DNA from: Pseudomonadota bacterium
GTDB lineage: Bacteria; Pseudomonadota; Gammaproteobacteria; Acidiferrobacterales; Acidiferrobacteraceae
Direction: 5' to 3'
Length of the DNA stretch: 7,271 bases
NCBI GenBank assembly: GCA_021797365.1
Contig: JAJZZU010000124.1
Span: 1 to 7,271, forward strand
In this document: piece after piece, positions 6,460-7,271 of the stretch
How positions within the stretch are numbered: position 1 is the stretch's first letter
Layout of the letters: the number at the start of each line of letters is the position of its first letter
Position numbers and translations under genes: made by a program
Notes under the pieces: model-generated
Seen by the model: the letters and a program-made list of their open reading frames with translations, nothing else
What the model was told of the DNA's origin: nothing
Database searches by the model: none

Positions 6460-7271
6460 TACATATACACCGACGGGCCGGAGGACTTGAAGTTACCCCG
6501 GCGCCGCGTGTTGAGCGGGATGTCGATGAACTCGCCAAGCCGCTGCGCCCATATCTGGTAGAGGCTCAGGCGCTCCGAAAGCTCGGTTGGCCGGGCGAAG
6601 AACACATCCGCCTGCTTGATCGACAAGTCCTGCGACGCCGAGCCGTAAGCGTTCTCCAGGAAGTTGAGGATCGGCAGGTAGCCCCATATGGGGTTGGTCG
6701 TCCCGGGCTGAATGGACGGATCGAGCAGCGCTCCGTTGGACGTTATGACCGCCGACATGAGCCCCGTGAAAGAGACGGACAACGTGAATGGCGCGGGGTT
6801 CGTGAACTCGATCTGCGGTATGGGTATGGCCGTCTGCGTGAACGGGCCAGTGCCGAACGGCGCAATGGCAACGAACCCCGCCGAGGTCAAAGTCGAATTA
6901 GTCGCCACGAGCGCGGCCAGCGCGGAGCAGAAATTGAGGCCGTTGTTGGCGTTGAAGTAAAGCGGCGACAGCCCGTTAGGCGACACCAGCATAGCCGCTG
7001 TCACGGTCAGCGTGAGCGACACGGCCGACGACAACCCGCCGCCCGAGAACGTCACCGTGAGGGTATCCCCCACGTTGGGTGTCGGCCCCTGGAAGGCGAG
7101 CGAACCGTAGGCGCGGCCGGTAAGGCGCGCTTCCTCGTTGGCGTCCAGGTTGTTCATGCGCCATTCCATCATGCCGTACACGTCGAGGTAGCGATACCCG
7201 ACCGACGTGGCGCCCGCCAGAGTCCCGCCCGACACGGAGACGCGATACAGCCCCGCCGGGGGATATCGGAG
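6459..7271 (-). CDS. 5'-truncated phage virion protein, probably neck/connector region
   Basis: The frame is open from the window edge to a TAA at 6461-6459, giving 270 visible residues. A GTG at 7235 could serve as a start, but no Shine-Dalgarno sequence lies just upstream. The 12 codons before it read as ordinary protein (LRYPPAGLYRVS), so I take the gene to begin outside the window. Visible residues about 1-62 include a probable helix (NLDANEEARLTGRAYGSL). Residues about 66-170 are rich in alternating T/V/S/L and look like a beta-sandwich. Residues about 195-255 are predicted helical, with aromatic and arginine content. The last codon overlaps the next gene (TAATG). I do not recognise a named family. 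Its place upstream of the tail completion and sheath genes suggests a head-tail adaptor or neck component, which is inference from position. Coding status is well supported; function is not. Confidence 0.7.
   Translation of the reverse strand, partial: LRYPPAGLYRVSVSGGTLAGATSVGYRYLDVYGMMEWRMNNLDANEEARLTGRAYGSLAFQGPTPNVGDTLTVTFSGGGLSSAVSLTLTVTAAMLVSPNGLSPLYFNANNGLNFCSALAALVATNSTLTSAGFVAIAPFGTGPFTQTAIPIPQIEFTNPAPFTLSVSFTGLMSAVITSNGALLDPSIQPGTTNPIWGYLPILNFLENAYGSASQDLSIKQADVFFARPTELSERLSLYQIWAQRLGEFIDIPLNTRRRGNFKSSGPSVYM

Overview
This window is a densely packed block of virion structural genes from a contractile-tailed (myovirus-type) bacteriophage or prophage. Every supported gene lies on the minus strand, so transcription runs from position 7271 towards position 1. 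The DNA is GC-rich (about 60% by eye), which suggests a host with a high-GC genome. The sequence does not identify the host, and no integrase, repressor, attachment site or host gene is present to separate a free phage from a prophage.

Read in the direction of transcription, the order is as follows. A 5'-truncated neck/connector-type protein of unknown exact role comes first (7271-6459), then an unassigned 275-aa protein (6459-5632), a 64-aa lysine-rich protein (5632-5438), and a 285-aa candidate tail terminator or neck protein carrying an inserted beta-rich segment (5438-4581). The tail sheath (4571-2991) and tail tube (2970-2461) follow. Next are two overlapping tail assembly chaperone frames (2449-2012, extended to 1830 by a -1 frameshift). 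A LysM-containing baseplate/tube-cap-type protein (1833-763), an HK97 gp10-like/virion morphogenesis protein (763-221) and the N-terminus of the tape measure protein (228-1, cut by the window edge) complete the block.

The genes are almost contiguous. Most junctions are start/stop overlaps (TAATG, TGATG, GTGA), and the longest gap is 20 bases. No gene-free stretch, promoter, terminator, tRNA or repeat array was found, so the window looks like the interior of one long late operon. The proteins fit one assembly pathway: the tape measure and chaperones set tube length, the LysM protein probably belongs to the tube base or baseplate, tube and sheath form the contractile shaft, and the upstream proteins probably close the tail and join it to the head.

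The strongest non-obvious signal is a textbook -1 programmed frameshift site, an A7 heptamer in the correct phase at 2021-2015. It is followed after 6 nt by an 11-bp hairpin (2008-1962) and reveals a 61-codon extension that a plain ORF call misses. The extension ends in a 4-nt overlap with the GTG start of the LysM gene, so LysM translation may be coupled to frameshifting ribosomes. The LysM and gp10-like genes also sit before the tape measure gene, which differs from the usual myovirus order.
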